A stretch of 64,000 bases of DNA from Macrothele yani (Eukaryota > Arthropoda > Arachnida > Araneae > Macrothelidae): NCBI GenBank assembly GCA_039090855.1, contig CM077007.1, positions 18,091,515 to 18,155,514 of the forward strand, in the 5' to 3' direction. The number at the start of each line of letters is the position of its first letter. Positions within the stretch are counted from its first letter, which is position 1. Of this stretch, positions 38,101-53,100 are shown piece after piece. A program made the position numbers and the translations under genes. The notes below the pieces were generated by a model, which was given only the letters and a program-made list of their open reading frames with translations, did no database searches and had not been told where the DNA came from.

Positions 38101-41100
38101 GTGGCTGCTTGTGTTCAACAGTTTCTTACGAAATGCAGTATTGAAATCATGCCACAACCTGCCTACAATTCTGATTTCACCCCGTGCGATTTCTGGTTGT
38201 TTCCAACAGTGAAGGAGAAGTTCCGTGCAACACAGATGCTGACATTATTCAAGCTGTACAGGGGTTGCTAAAGCAGTTTCCACAAAATGCCTTCGCCACA
38301 TGCTTTGTCAAGTGGATTGAACAATGGGACCATTGCATATCATCCGAGGGAAGATGTACTTATACTCCTCTGTTTTGTGTGATTTTATTGTCAGTTTTTA
38401 TGGAACGGCCGTTGTAGATTGCATCTTCAATGTTGTATACTGACGGACAGCGAGGGATGCAATTCGCCTAGCAGAAAATAAAAGAAAATGGTCTATTTTT
38501 AATTGCTGCTGCCTTAAAATATTTTAAATCTGCATCAGTATATCACAGGAGTAAAACCTTAGTAATCTACCTAGGTCGTTATTTATAAATACTGGGTTCG
38601 AGTGCTGAACAAAGTGAGTACTGATTTTGTTGTAAGGTATTGTCTTTTTTTTTTTTTTATCCTTAACTCAGTAGGCCTGAATCAGGTGTCCTCATCTTGG
38701 ATGTCCACATGGATCAGAAAGTTATCTCACAAATGATGCCCTTCTCATAATGTCGCGGCCATTTAAAATAAATGCGAGGAGCAACTACTGGCCATTTCAT
38801 AGAGGGAGCAATGGACAAATTATTAATATTAGTAAAGCAAATGTTTTTGAGCAGGAGCAAAAATATATCCAAAACTGCATCGTATGCACACTGAATAAAT
38901 TTAAGTATTTGAGACCCACTTACAGACAGATCATCAGATGAAAATACCGAAAGAATATTTGAAGGGAAGAAATTCAATGAAATTCTAGACCTAAAATTTC
39001 CCTGCAGTGAATGAAAACTATAAAAAAAATACAAAAATAAAAAAATAAAAATTTTTGGAGCAGTTGTGCAGAGTGGTATGCTTTATGGAGCTGAAGCATG
39101 CGCAGTCAGGACGCGCTAACAAAAAATATTATTTATCTGCTCTTTTGAATATGAGCGGAAAGAAAATCGAGATTAGGAAAAAAAGAAAATGAGAATTTCA
39201 AAGTTATAACGAAAATTGTGACGAATTACAGAGGTGAAGCACGCGTCGAGATGACAAATCTGCAGCGATACATTCCGTCGGTGTAGTTTCTTCGGTTAGA
39301 GCAACTCACTCCGGAGCGAGGAGACGCCGGTTCGATCCCCGTCACCGACAAATTTGTGAATTTCACAAAATCGATAAAGTTTAATTGAAATTATAGCGAA
39401 GCAACTATGTTCTGGATGGAGATTTTATGCTGTGTGGCGTATGAGTCAAATGGACAATGATCGGCGTAGTTCCACTGGGAGAACAGCAGCTCCGGAGTAG
39501 AAAATGCTGGTTCGAATACTGCTAGTGGCAAAAGAAAGGTTATATCGGTGCCCGAACGAAGAAGGATTTCCCTGGCAGTGAGGACCGAGAAAGGTTGTGC
39601 CATGACTCTCTCGCGCAAAGTATGTAAATAATAAATAAATACTTCGGCATTTTTTTTTTTTTTTTTTTTTTTTTTTGGATTGGAGGTTTAACGACCACCG
39701 TGAGCAACTCAATGGGCTATAAGCAGTCGCCCGTCCCTAATTTTGGGTCACTGGTTCCAGGGAAGGGAGAGAGCCAGTGCCGTAAGACAAACACAACATC
39801 CATGCCTCACCGGGATTCGAACCCGGACCCCTTACGGACGAATGATCAGAGGCCATCGCTTAGACCACTGCGCCACCGGGGCGGACTTCGGCAATCAAAC
39901 GGTCGCCGAGTATTGCTGTCGGTTGACCCGGAACCTGATGGGCGATTTTGTACCCTCGTCTTTCTCTCAGTGACGCATAAGTCAAACGAAGCAGCGATAC
40001 GCCTGTCGGTGTAGTTTAATTGGGAGAGCAGCCGCTCCGGATTGGGGGCCCGAACTCCACTGTCGGCAAAGAACAGTTATAGCCGATGAATGTGAACAAA
40101 GATTGCATACAACGAACCTCGAATGAGGGTAGAAAAAGAAGAACAACACCAAAGAAATCCTAGATGGCGGGTTGCAATAGAGCAAGGGAAGTTGAAAGAT
40201 GAGGACTGTGAAAACAACAGTGAATGGAAGAGAAAACATTCCAAATTTCATGTTTGCTTGGGGTTCGGGGAAGCCATTGATTGATATGTAAAATTCCTCA
40301 CAAAAAAGTTAAGAATCGCAGTATGCATTTGACATATTCCCTTTTTTATAGCTAACAAGCACGTCACTTTTCAAAGTATGTTTGAGTTGACAAAAGCTGA
40401 CTATGAATGCTGAATCCTTAATTCTTCTTCGGCGCATGTTAAAATATTCTTTTGACAGTAAATTGTTCATTTTGTGTTTGTTTCAGGACTTAAGGTGGAC
40501 GTCAAGTAATTTTGCTTCCTAAACTTCCAATGGAAAAACTTTTGTACACATTTCTTTCACAATTAGTGTGTTCCCAAGGATGAAAATTTAAACATCGATT
40601 AAAATAACTTCATATTATAACTTGGAATACTTAATATTTTCTGAAACATAACTATAATTATATCAAAAATCAATAACTTTTCCTTTGGTGATGTTGAAAC
40701 CAGAAAAAAGATGGCGCGACCTGTACTTTGATGACGTCAGTAGACAAACAAATGTTGGATTGCATAATTATGGCTATGTTTTAGAAAATATTAAGTATTC
40801 CAAGTTATAAAATGAAGCTATTTTAATCGATGTTCAAATTTTCATCCTTGGGAACGCATTAATTGTCCAGAAAAAAGATGGCGCGACCTGTACCTTGATG
40901 ACGTCAGTAGACAAACAAATGTTGGATTGCATAATTGTGGTTATGTTTTAGAAAATATTAAGTATTCCAAGTTATGAAATGAAGTTATTTTAATCGATGT
41001 TCAAATTTTCATCCTTGGGAACGCATTAATTGTCCAGAAAAAAGATGGCGCGACCTGTACCTTGATGACGTCAGTAGACAAACAAATGTTGGATTGCATA

Positions 41101-44100
41101 ATTGTGGTTATGTTTTAGAAAATATTAAGTATTCCAAGTTATGAAATGAAGTTATTTTAATCGATGTTCAAATTTTCATCCTTGGGAACGCATTAATTGT
41201 GTACAGAAGTTTTTCCATTTTTTTTTTTTTTTTTTTTTGATTGGAGGTTTAACGACCACCGTGAGCAACTCAATGGGCTATAAGCAGTCGCCCGTCCCTA
41301 ATTTAGGGTCACTGGTTCGAGGGAAGGGAGAGAGCCAGTGCCGTAAGACAAACACAACATCCATGCCTCACCGGGATTCGAGCCCGGACCCCTTTCGGAC
41401 GAATGATCAGAGGCCATCGCTTAGACCACTGCGCCACCGGGGCGGCGTTTTTCCATTGGAAGTATAGGAAGCAAAATTACTTGACGTCCACCTTAACGAC
41501 CAGCATAAGCAACTGTCACGGCAATAAGCAGTCGCCCGCCCCTAATTTAGTGCTACTAATTCCAGGGAAGGGATGGAGGCCTCCCCGGTGGCGCAATGGT
41601 CTAAGCACTAGCTTCTGACCATTCGTCCGAGATGACTCCGGATTCGAAACCCGTGAGGTGTGGATGTAGTGTTTGTCCTATGTCACTGGTTTTCTCCCTT
41701 TCCTGTAATTAGTGTCCCTAAATTATGGACGGGCGACTGCTTATAACCCATCTAGTTGCTCACGGTGGTCATTAATCCCCAAAAAGGAAAAAAGGGTGGA
41801 GGGGTTGGAGCCAGTGCAGCTCACCGAACAAACGCACCGTCTGCGTCTAATCCGGGACCATCGATGATTGGTCACAAGCCCTTGCCTCAAACCACTCGGC
41901 CACCGTGACGGCAAATTAGTAACGGAATTGTAATACATCGAACCCGCTTAATGGAATAGCCTATTTGTCATAAGAAAATATTCCAATGAGCGGGATATTC
42001 CATTATCCGGGATGTTTCCAAATAAATTCACATACGTTTGCATTTACATACGAACTCAAAGTACAGTACGTACAACTACCTAAATAAGTAGTGAAGAAAA
42101 AAATGCTTAAAGAACGGATAAAAACTAAGTTTAATATTCCTTTATAGCGACATATAATTGCGTACAATTTGATAAAATACAGTACAGTACATATGTAGGT
42201 GTAACATTCATGACTTGGCAAAATAATCTGTGATATATTTTACATTACTTTTTTCAGAATTTAATAAATTTGTTACCTGGATTTCCAGTTTATAATATGC
42301 GGAGAAGTCCACATTATACTCATTTTCCAAAAAGCGTCTTAAAATGCTGCATGCATTATTCACTTCCGTATGAGAAGGTACTTCAATATCCACATGATGA
42401 TCATCATCATCTTCTACAATCTCATTTTGCCAGGTTTTTACTCTCAGATATCTCTCCAAACACCTCTAAGTCATTATAAAAGTTTACGAAATTAGAAAAG
42501 TCATCTTCCATCATTCCTTCAGGTGCGGGATTTAGGAGAGGTAAAGTCACTTCTTCAAGAGCAGCATCTACCAAACATTTACACTTAAGAAAACATTTTT
42601 TTATGTCTTCTATTGAAATTGCATTCCATCATTTATTCATCATGTGAACCACAGTAAGTATTGATAATTTGCTTTATAATGTCACCAGCCTCAGCAGCAT
42701 ATCATTAAAATCCAAACAGGCAACGATCTTTTTCACCACTTGTTTTCAGTAGGATGAGATAAGGTCGACGTCAACTCTTACATCAAGTCTAGACCACTTT
42801 AACCTGAGCATTGTTTACAATTGGGTGGGGTTCGTTCTTAGTCCACCACACTTTGTACGTGTGTTTTTGTCTGTGAACAATCACAACACAAATTCCGAGA
42901 AAGATGCCTTGTATAAAGAAACTGCTTTTCTCCGTTGTAGCCTGGAAAGAGCAAAATTGTATACCAATAACCGCGATTAATCCAAAATTCTTATTCTATT
43001 AACAGTAGCGCTTTATCATTATGTACAAAGATTGCTATTTAGGACACAGGAATTTTATTCTTTTAAGCTGGATATTCCATTAAGCGGGTTCGACTGTAAT
43101 AATATGATCCATTAAATAGCTCGGTACGTAAGCTGAATTGGTGAGATTGGATTATGTACAAATTAAGCAGCAGTACTTCTCTGTGAAGTCTGCCGCTCAG
43201 AGCATAGGGCTAAAATTACCAGAACAAGGTACTTTAGAAGTATGACATGTGTAAAGAACGAAATACGATATACTCACTTGATCAGATGAATAAGCAACAA
43301 GCCTGCTGTTTATTTCGGAATCTTCCAGATCAGTCAGTACTTCCTTCACTTTCTGGATTGCCACTGTTCGGGCTGCTAACAAGCACACCAAAGTCGATTC
43401 GCTTGACGTTGTCTACAGAACAGAACATACGTTAAGAAATAATCATCTCAAAGAATATCATCATTCAAAACTTCAGAAAACATCACGAAAGTCTTTAACA
43501 ATAATATTTTTTTCATGGTTTAAAACAGCACACATATAAACATAAGGTTTTTAACTAGTGCATGTATTTTTAAATACACTGCCGGCAAGTGAAAAAAGAA
43601 CACCAAGAAGGAATTGGCGGACGATCATGAAATTTACATATGTTAATGGGGTCGAGTTTTCGTAGGTGTGATGTTAATTTCGGGACCAACCGGTGAGCGC
43701 TTACGCCACAGCACGGCATAATATGCAAATTATCGTCGGTGGTATTTAAGGAGTACGGCGAAGTGAATGTAATCAGTCGTAGGCGTACGGACACGTGCGA
43801 AGACCCTGAAGAAGCTGCAATGCCTGGACATGGAAGACGTGTATGATTTCAGCAGTTATCGGACTTTGAGCGAGGTCGTCTAGTCGGACTCCGCGAGGCA
43901 GGGTCGTCGTATCGTCGTATTGCGGAGCGAATTGGACGGGAAGTATCGGTGGTGGTACGATGGTGGCGTAGATGGTCCGAGGAACATTCCCACACGAGAA
44001 GACGTGGAACCGGGAGTCACAGACGGACTGATGAGCGGAACGATCGACGCATAAGAAGAGCGGCGTTGTCAAGCAGAACATCCACTGCGACGCAAATCTG

Positions 44101-47100
44101 AGCTGCCGTTGCACCTGAGGTGACTGTGCGAACAATCCACAACCGTCTGCTGGATGCAGGACTACGTGCACGTGTGCCTCTGGAATGTATACCTCTGACT
44201 CCAGCCCACCGTCAGGAACGGCTGAGTGGTGTCGCCAACGTCTGCACTGGAGAACGCAATGGCGATCTGTCGTGTTCAGCGATGAAAGCAGATTCTGTTT
44301 GGGAGCCTCCGATGGCCGTATGCGTGTTCGCAGACGCACAGGAGAGCGTCTCCACCCTTCTTGCATCCGCCAGCGACACACAGGGCCTACACCTGGTCTC
44401 CTGGTTTGGGGAGCGATCAGCTATCACTCCCGTACACAACTAGTGCTTGTACCGGGTACGTTAAACAGTACCTCCTACATCAACAACGTCATTCAGCCCG
44501 TTGTTGTGCCATTTGTAAGGTCGGTCCATCGTGGTGTTTTCCAGCAATATAACGCACGCCCACACACGGCACGTGCAACGCAACATGCACTTCAGGGTGT
44601 GAGACAACTTCCATGGCCTGCACGTTCACCGGATTTGTCCCCATTGAGCACGAGTGGGATTTTATGGGACAACGACTTATCCGGTCTCCATGGCCAGCCA
44701 CGACCATTCCCGATTTACGCGTCCAGGTTGAGGATGCTTGGAACTCAATACCCCAAACTTACATCCAACATCTGTACGACAGACTCCATGCCAGAATTGC
44801 ACAGTGTGACGCAGTTCATGGTGGTTCAACCTCGTACTAACCATGTTACATGGAAATGTTATTTTTCAGTTTACCAGCAAATACAGCTGTATCTTGCCAT
44901 AATGTTATGATCACGTTATCCTCTGTATTCCGTTGTTATGCTGTATACATTTCGTTGGTATCAGAAGTCTCCTTCTTGGTGTTCTTTTTTTCACTTTCCG
45001 CCAGTGTATATGATTCACAATTTCTTTTTGTTTTTTCTAATTCCTGTTGGAATCTCTCTCTCTTATACATGCTGCGACGTATACCTTCTGAAAACACAAG
45101 TTTGTCCGCTACGGCATCGAATCCGTGACCCCCTCATTCCGGAGTAAGTCGCTCTCCCAACAAAGCTACGCGGACAGAATGTCTCGCTGCAGATTTGTCG
45201 TCTTGACACATATTTTCACCTCTGTAGTACGTCAGAACCTCTAATTCAACCTTCCTGTGAGTTCCTGTGCTTTTTTTTATAAATTTGGTTTGTTCACTTT
45301 CTATGTTTTCTGAACTATGCTACAAAGTTTCTCCCAATGAATTTGAAGTTGGAAATCCTGATAGCGGGTTAAATGGCAAGCAACGTAAAGACTTCTGAGA
45401 CAACAGCAGGGCAACACAATGTTATTTTTAGCGATTCATGTAAGTGCAATGTTGGAAGGGTGAGTCTGTTGATAAGAGCAGATAGCGAGTAATGTTGATA
45501 AGAGCAGATAGCGAGTGATTCTTATAAACGCAATTTGCATTGAGTGAACAATTTATCAATCGAAGAGTGTTAAGGGCAACGCACATTGTTAAACATCGTT
45601 GAATAAAGTCCATCCATCGTGTTACGAATTACTTGTGGATGATTATACACAGTCGAGTCACATTATTGTGACCACCAGCTAATATCCAGAGTAACCGCCG
45701 TGTGCAACGCCGACAGGAGCTAGACAGGATCGCAGTGACTCAGTAAGGTGCTGGAAGGTGTTCACAGGTATATGGAGCCATGCTGACTCCAGTGCATCTG
45801 ACAGATGCTGGAGGGTGCGTGGTGGAGGATCCATAGAGCGAACAACATGATCGAGGTGGTCCCAAAGATGCTCAATTGGATTTAAGTCTGGGGAATTAGG
45901 GGGCCAGGGAAGTACTTTGAAGTCTTTATCGTGCTGTTCCAAACGGACATTTCTAGCTGTGTGACACGTCGCATTGTCGTGTGAAAGATCCCATCAGCCC
46001 CAAGGAAAACAATCAGCTTGTATGGGTTTAAGTGATCTGCAAGGATGGATTCATAACGATTTCGGTCCATAGTGTTTTCCACAGGTATTAGTGGACCCAG
46101 GGAATGCCACAAAAACACCCAGACCATAACGCTGCCCCCGCCAGCTTGTGTTATTTCAGCAATGGTTGAAGAGTGTTTGCTCTCCGATTTTCTCGCCTTA
46201 TATGCCAACGTCCAACCGTTCCATTAAGGAGAAAACGACGTGACTCATCAGAGAAGGCAATCCTTTGCCAATCAGTGGAGATCCAATTCCGATAATGCCG
46301 TGCAAATGTAAGCCTTTTCTGCCGATGCACCTTTGTTAGCATTGGTACAGTGACCATCTGTGTGCATCGGAGCCCCATGCGTAGCAGGGTTCGCTGAACT
46401 GTCGTTTTAGACACACTTCCGGTAGCTCCCTGGTTCATTCGGCCAGTGAGTTGCTTAACTGCAGCTTGTCGATCGGCCCTCACGCACCTTCGCAGCCGAC
46501 GTTCACCTCTCACAGCAATAGCACGTGGCGCTCCGCAGTTTCCACATCCTTTATTCGCAATGGTGCCATTTCTCGAATCACGATACACTTTAACCACAGC
46601 AGCACGCGAACAGGCCACAAACCGCGCTGTTCCTAAAATACTGCTACCTTTGGCCCGAAAGCCGATTATCATCTCTTTTTCCAAATCTCATAAATCGCTC
46701 TTTTTATCCATGACAGCAACGAGTGATATGTTTTGAGATTGCTTACAGCACACCTTATGTACCCTCAAAGCGAGCTTACGACACGTGTCTTCTTTCATTG
46801 ACTACACGCTGTTGACGTCAAAGGTAGGAGGTGGTCACAATTATACACTGGCGTGCAAAAATTAAGGACGAGACGGTTTTTCGAATGTAATGTCGTGCAG
46901 AAGTGCTCCACATGGACTCAAATCATACCATAAGATCCCCAAGATGGAAGAATATGGGACAAGTGAGCAAAACCGTCCAAACAAGGAATCCAGAGGATAC
47001 AAAGGCACTTTATTGAAAAGGTAGCTTCGAGCACAACTGGACCGAAGACAGAAACGTCCATGTGACAGGCGGCTGCCAAGAAAAATCCAGTCTTTAGTAA

Positions 47101-50100
47101 GAGATATGATCACCCCTGACTGCGTTGCAGGATTTACAACGTCTGTCCATGCTGAGGACGAGGTTGTCAAGGAGCTGTTGAGGCATCTTGGCCCATTCCT
47201 CTTGTAGCGCCAATCGCAGCTGCGGAAACGTTGCTGGCGTCTGGGGACGTGCTGCCAAGCGCCTTCCGAGAAGGTCCCACACGTGTTCGATTGGATTTAG
47301 GTCCATTCCCGATGACCATACCATCTCTGTCAGATGGTATCTACTCATTATTTCGGACCATATACATATTCAGATGGCATTGGACTGTTTCAGGAAGATA
47401 GCTCCCAGTGACCCAATTTCAGTTCGAGGCCTATGTTCACACATTTCATGTTCTCCTCTCCGCGAAATTCTTTCGGATTGAATCCAGTCTAACATTTGTG
47501 GAATGCAACGGAACGCGGTATGCGTCGATCGACGCTAGTACTTTGCTTCGTCGCAAGACTTTGGGACGTCATTCTGTTGATATGCTGCAGAATACCTGAA
47601 GACACCTTCTGCAGTCTAGTGGAGTAGATATCACCCCTGGTACAGGGGTTATCGTTGCAAAAGACAGCCTGACACAATATTTCATAGGTGATCATAATGT
47701 TATGGTTCATGAATTGCAGATTACGTTTGTAACGTTTTTCTACTGTAGATTAAACCTTTATTATGTAGCAAACTAGCCTTTTTCTGCCGGCGATTAGATT
47801 CGAACCCATGTCTTCCTACTTCGAAGCGGGATGTTCTCCTTGCTGAACTATGCCGGCAAGCAGATTAGGTCGACGAAATCAGGCCGGGTATTTTAGTCTT
47901 GTGGTCCGCTACAGAAACGCATGTTCCCACAGTGAAACACTTCATAAATTCCTTAATGGAAACAAAATTCTGTTAACTCCTGGAAGAGAACTTTTGAAAT
48001 ATGCATGGTAAAACTGATTCAGTCGTGAACAAATTGTAACAGCAATTTAAGGGAGAAATAATTTTAAAAATGCAATCATGATTGGATGTAACATATGAAA
48101 CCATACTCAAACCGGGGTATCCTATCAGATAACTGTACTGTACTTATTTGGTCATTGATCGTCTATTGCGCAACGGTATTCGCACCACCTCCTTGAATAG
48201 ATGTCTTTTTTATCTACCAATTATTTTGACTGATGAATTACCTTTTTGATTAATGAACTAGTACCGGCGAATCGCTGTTTCTTTAAAGATGAATGTGAGT
48301 GGGACACGGATTTCGGAACATCTCTGCCCGAGGATCTCTTTGTGCTCTACACTATACTGACAAAAGTCACCGGACACCTAGAAGAGAAACACAACATAGC
48401 CTTTATTGACATACATTAGTACGGCGTCGATTCACCTTTGACCTTAATGCATGCACTGACCCTTCGAAACATTCTTTCGACAAGGTTTTAGAACACAGCG
48501 ATAGGTATGCGCTTCCATTCAGTACATAATGCTGCCGCTAACTGTTGCTTAGTAGTAGGCCTTGGTTTCAAACTTCTTATACTGCGCTCTAATTCATCGC
48601 ATACGTGCTCTATGGAATTAAGATAAGGGCTATGTGCTGGCCAGTCCACACACCATACGGAATTATCGTCAAACCACGCCGTAACAGTCCTTGCTTTGTG
48701 GCTCGGTGCATTATCCACCTAGTACCAACAAGGCTCGGTTCCATAATATTGCCACATAGTTGGTAGAGCATAAATGTCCAGAATATCGAGACAGACGTGC
48801 TGGTTAATAGGTTTGTCTACGATAACCAATGGGTCGGGACCATACCACGAAAAACACCACCACATGAGTACACTGCCTGCTCCAAACTTGACCGTAGGAA
48901 CAGTACACTGTGGTAAATGGCGTTCCCCCGGCTGCCGCCATATCCACACACGGCCATGAGACTGATGGATCGTGTATCTGGATTTCATAAGTCCATAGGA
49001 CACGTTTCCATTAATGTACAGTCTACGATAAATGCTCTTTACACCATGCTGAACGAGGAGTAGCATTCCGAGTGGAGATGAAAAGCTTATGAGCAGCCGG
49101 ACGACCACTGTAATCCATTGAATGAAGTTCTCTGCGAATCGTATGTGTATATACCGAGGTTCCAGCATTTTTACTCACTTGTACACGGAGGTCTTACGCA
49201 GTATTCCGTCGATTAGCTGTAACGACTCTCCTGAGGCTTCGACGTAATCTATCACTGATTTTCTTTGGTCTGCCGGTACGTTTTGCTCCTTCAGGCACGC
49301 CATGTGTCTTCCACTTTTTCAGTACACTCAAAACAGTTGACTTAGGTATGTTTAAACGCCTCTCGGTTTCTCTTATGGGCAACCCACTAATATAACACCC
49401 AATTATCTTTCCTTTCTCAAAGTTTTCTCACACCGCGACATTTTTACTCGCCCTCACAGTGTGATATGATCGCGGTCAGCTGCAGGCTTGTTTTCATACC
49501 ATTTGCAACTATACCGCGCATCTTAACAACGCAGCGGATCCGTTCATTTGCTTTTGAAAGGGTGTCTGGTGACTTTTGTCAATATAGTGTATGTCCGTAC
49601 GTGGATAAGAGTGAGGGGATCATGGACTATTATAATTGTTACTAGTCTTTCTTCAAGTTTATAGAAGGAGGATAGGGCCTACCAATGTCCCTTTGGATCC
49701 ACGTTTAGTTATTTATAACAGCGTGCTTGGTCCCACGGCAAATTTTTCACTGAAGTAGAAATAATTTTGCTTTGCCATTTTAAAGTAAACGCCCAAACAG
49801 ATAGATCGATAGGAGGAAACGACTTACGAAAAGCTCATTATGAAGTTAACGATTTTTATTCATAATTGCCAAAATAATTATTGATTCTTTCCATGCAATC
49901 CAGACAAAGAGAATACAAGAAAGTGGGTCATTGCTCGAGCGGTCCACCGGGAAATATCCCGGTGTCCCGGTGGGCCAATCCGCCCCTGCCGGCAAGGCTT
50001 ATCACTGAAATTTCCGTTTTGACTCCTGCGTCACATACTGTATCCCCCCCCTTCCCCCGAGAATGGCGGCGGCAAGAAATCGTAGGTTCCGGGTGTGTGT

Positions 50101-53100
50101 CGACTAACGATGCCCAAGGAGTTCACTGTAGACAGAAGAATTTTTATTAATTCCAGCTGACGTGTGGAAGAATCATCGCACATCTTTTTTCGAACCTGAC
50201 GGCCGAAAGATTCATTTTACGTTCGAGTTCCAATATAGCGAACGACCTTTTCCTGTCTGGCGGGATTCGAACCCACATCATCTTATTCCGGAGCGAGATG
50301 TTCTCCCGACCTAACTACGCCGGCAGGGCTTATCTCTGCAACTTGCCGTTTTGACACATGCTCCACTTCAGCAGTACGTCACAATTCGACTGCTCAAGTT
50401 CCCGCAACATCCCAAACAATCAAGACAAAATCCGTCTCCTGTTCCTGATGTCTTTACCACTGCAGAATTAACAACCTATGAACAAAGAGAAGTGGTCCAC
50501 ATATTGAATGAATGTAACAGTATAACGAAATTTTTTAACGTGTTGAGTTCCGGCTGATAAAAAAGGCAAAAATATTTCTTTTAACGTGGAAAATATTTGT
50601 TTATGTAATGGAAGGAGTTCCCATATTGTATACTTCTCGGATTATTTTAAGCATGAATTTGTATATAAGCAAAATTTTCTTACCTGAATTACTCCGCCTC
50701 CGGCACTATCTGAGGTTAACCTCAAAAATTCGTTCGGCAAACCGATCATTTTCCCTAGCCAATTCATTACGATTATTTCGAGCTCTGTGCATGCAGGACT
50801 TGAAGCCTAGAAAAGAGAAAAATCACATGAATAATTTTTAGAGTAGCACAATACGCACGCCATGATTGCTCTCTCTCATATCTGAGACTGTGGTCACTAT
50901 GCTTAAAAAATGAGGTACTGTTTAATTTTACAAAATTTACTTATCTAAGTGTATACTGGATCATTATTAACATCAACCATTATCAGTCCACTCCTGGATG
51001 AAATCTCCTCAAATCTCTTCCACAACTTTCTGTCTTGGCTAGTATCCTCCACGTTACTCCTGCATACTTCGGAATTTCACCCATCTTCCGCGTGATCTTA
51101 TTGTGAGTCTTCCTTCATTTCTTTCTGTCCTGAGCCAGTATCTTCATGTCACTTCTGCATGCTTTGGAATTTCACCCACCATCTTCCACGTGATCTTCTT
51201 CTGAATCTTCTTTTATTTCTTCCAGTCTTGAGCCAGTCTCCTCCATGGCACACCTGCATACTTTGGAATTTCACCCACCATCTTCCACGTGATCTTCTTC
51301 TGAGTATTCTCTTATTTCTTTCTGTCTTGAGCCAGTCTCCTCCATGTCACTCTTGTATGCTTCGGAATTTTATCCACCATCTTTCAAGTGATCTTCTTCT
51401 GAATCTTCTCTTATTTCTTCCTGTCTTCAGCCAGTCTCCTCCATGTCACTCCTGTATGCTTCGGAATTTCATCCACCATCTTACACGTGATCTTTTTCTG
51501 GGTATTCTCTTATTTATTTCTGTCTTGAGCCGGTCTCCTCCATGTTACTCCTGTATGCTTCGGAATTTCATCCACCATCTTTCACGTGATCTTCTTCTGA
51601 ATCTTCTTTTATTTCTTCCTGTCTTCAGCCAGTCTCCTCCATGTCACTCCTGTATGCTTCGGAATTTCATCCACCATCTTACACGTGATCTTCGTCTGAG
51701 TATTCTCGTATTTATTTCTGTCTTGAGCCAGTCTCCTCCATGTCACTCCTGTATGCTTCGGAATTTCATCCACCATCTTACACGTGATCTTCTGAGTATT
51801 CTCGTATTTATTTCTGTCTTGAGCTAGTCTCCTTAATGTCACTCCTGTATGCTCCGGAATTTCATCCACCATTTTACACGTGATCTTCTTCTGAGTATTC
51901 TCGTATTTATTTCTGTCTTGAGCCAGTCTCCTCCATATCACTCCTGTATGCTTCGGAATTTCATCCACCATCTTTCACGTGATCTTCTTCTGAATCTTCT
52001 TTTATTTCTTCCTGTCTTCAGCCAGTCTCCTCCATGTCACTCCTGTATGCTTCGGAATTTCATCCACCATCTTACACGTGATCTTTTTCTGGGTATTCTC
52101 TTATTTCTTTCTGTCTTGAGCCGGTCTCCTCCATGTCACTCCTGTATGCTTCGGAATTTCATCCACCATCTTTCACGTGATCTTCTTCTGAATCTTCTTT
52201 TATTTCTTCCTGTCTTCAGCCAGTCTCCTCCATGTCACTCCTGTATGCTTCGGAATTTCATCCGCCATTTTACACGTGATCTTTTTCTAGGTATTCTCTT
52301 ATTTCTTTCTGTCTTGAGCCAGTCTCCTCCATGACACTCCTGTATGCTTCGGAATTTTATCCACCATCTTACACGTGATCTTCTTCTGAATCTTCTTTTA
52401 TTTCTTCCTGTCTTCAGCCAGTCTCCTCCATGTCACTCCTGTATGCTTCGGAATTTCATCCACCATCTTACACGTGATCTTCGTCTGAGTATTCTCGTAT
52501 TTATTTCTGTCTTGAGCCAGTCTCCTCCATGTCACTCCTGTATGCTTCGGAATTTCATCCACCCTTTTACACGTGATCTTCTTCTGAGTATTCTCGTATT
52601 TATTTCTGTCTTGAGCCAGTCTCCTCCAATCACTCCTGTATGCTTCGGAATTTCATCCACCATCTTTCACGTGATCTTCTTCTGAATCTTCTTTTATTTC
52701 TTCCTGTCTTCAGCCAGTCTCCTCCATGTCACTCCTGTATGCTTCGGAATTTCATCCACCATCTTACACGTGATCTTTTTCTGGGTATTCTCTTATTTCT
52801 TTCTGTCTTGAGCCAGTCTCCTCCATGTCACTCATGTATGCTTCGGAATTTCATCCACCATCTTTCACGTGATCTTCTTCTGAGTATTCTCGTATTTATT
52901 TCTGTCTTGAGCCAGTCTCCTCCATGTCACTCCTGTATGCTTCGGAATTTCATCCACCATTTTACACGTGATCTTCTTCTGAGTATTCTCGTATTTATTT
53001 CTGTCTTGAGCCAGTCTCCTCAATATCACTCCTGTATGCTTCGGAATTTCATCCACCATCTTTCACGTGATCTTCTTCTGAATCTTCTTTTATTTCTTCC

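Noticed and set aside
40490..41496. Calling the TTAA foldback element piggyBac outright.
   Set aside because: Only the TTAA flank supports it; the ends do not start with the usual CCC-type piggyBac sequence and no transposase is present.
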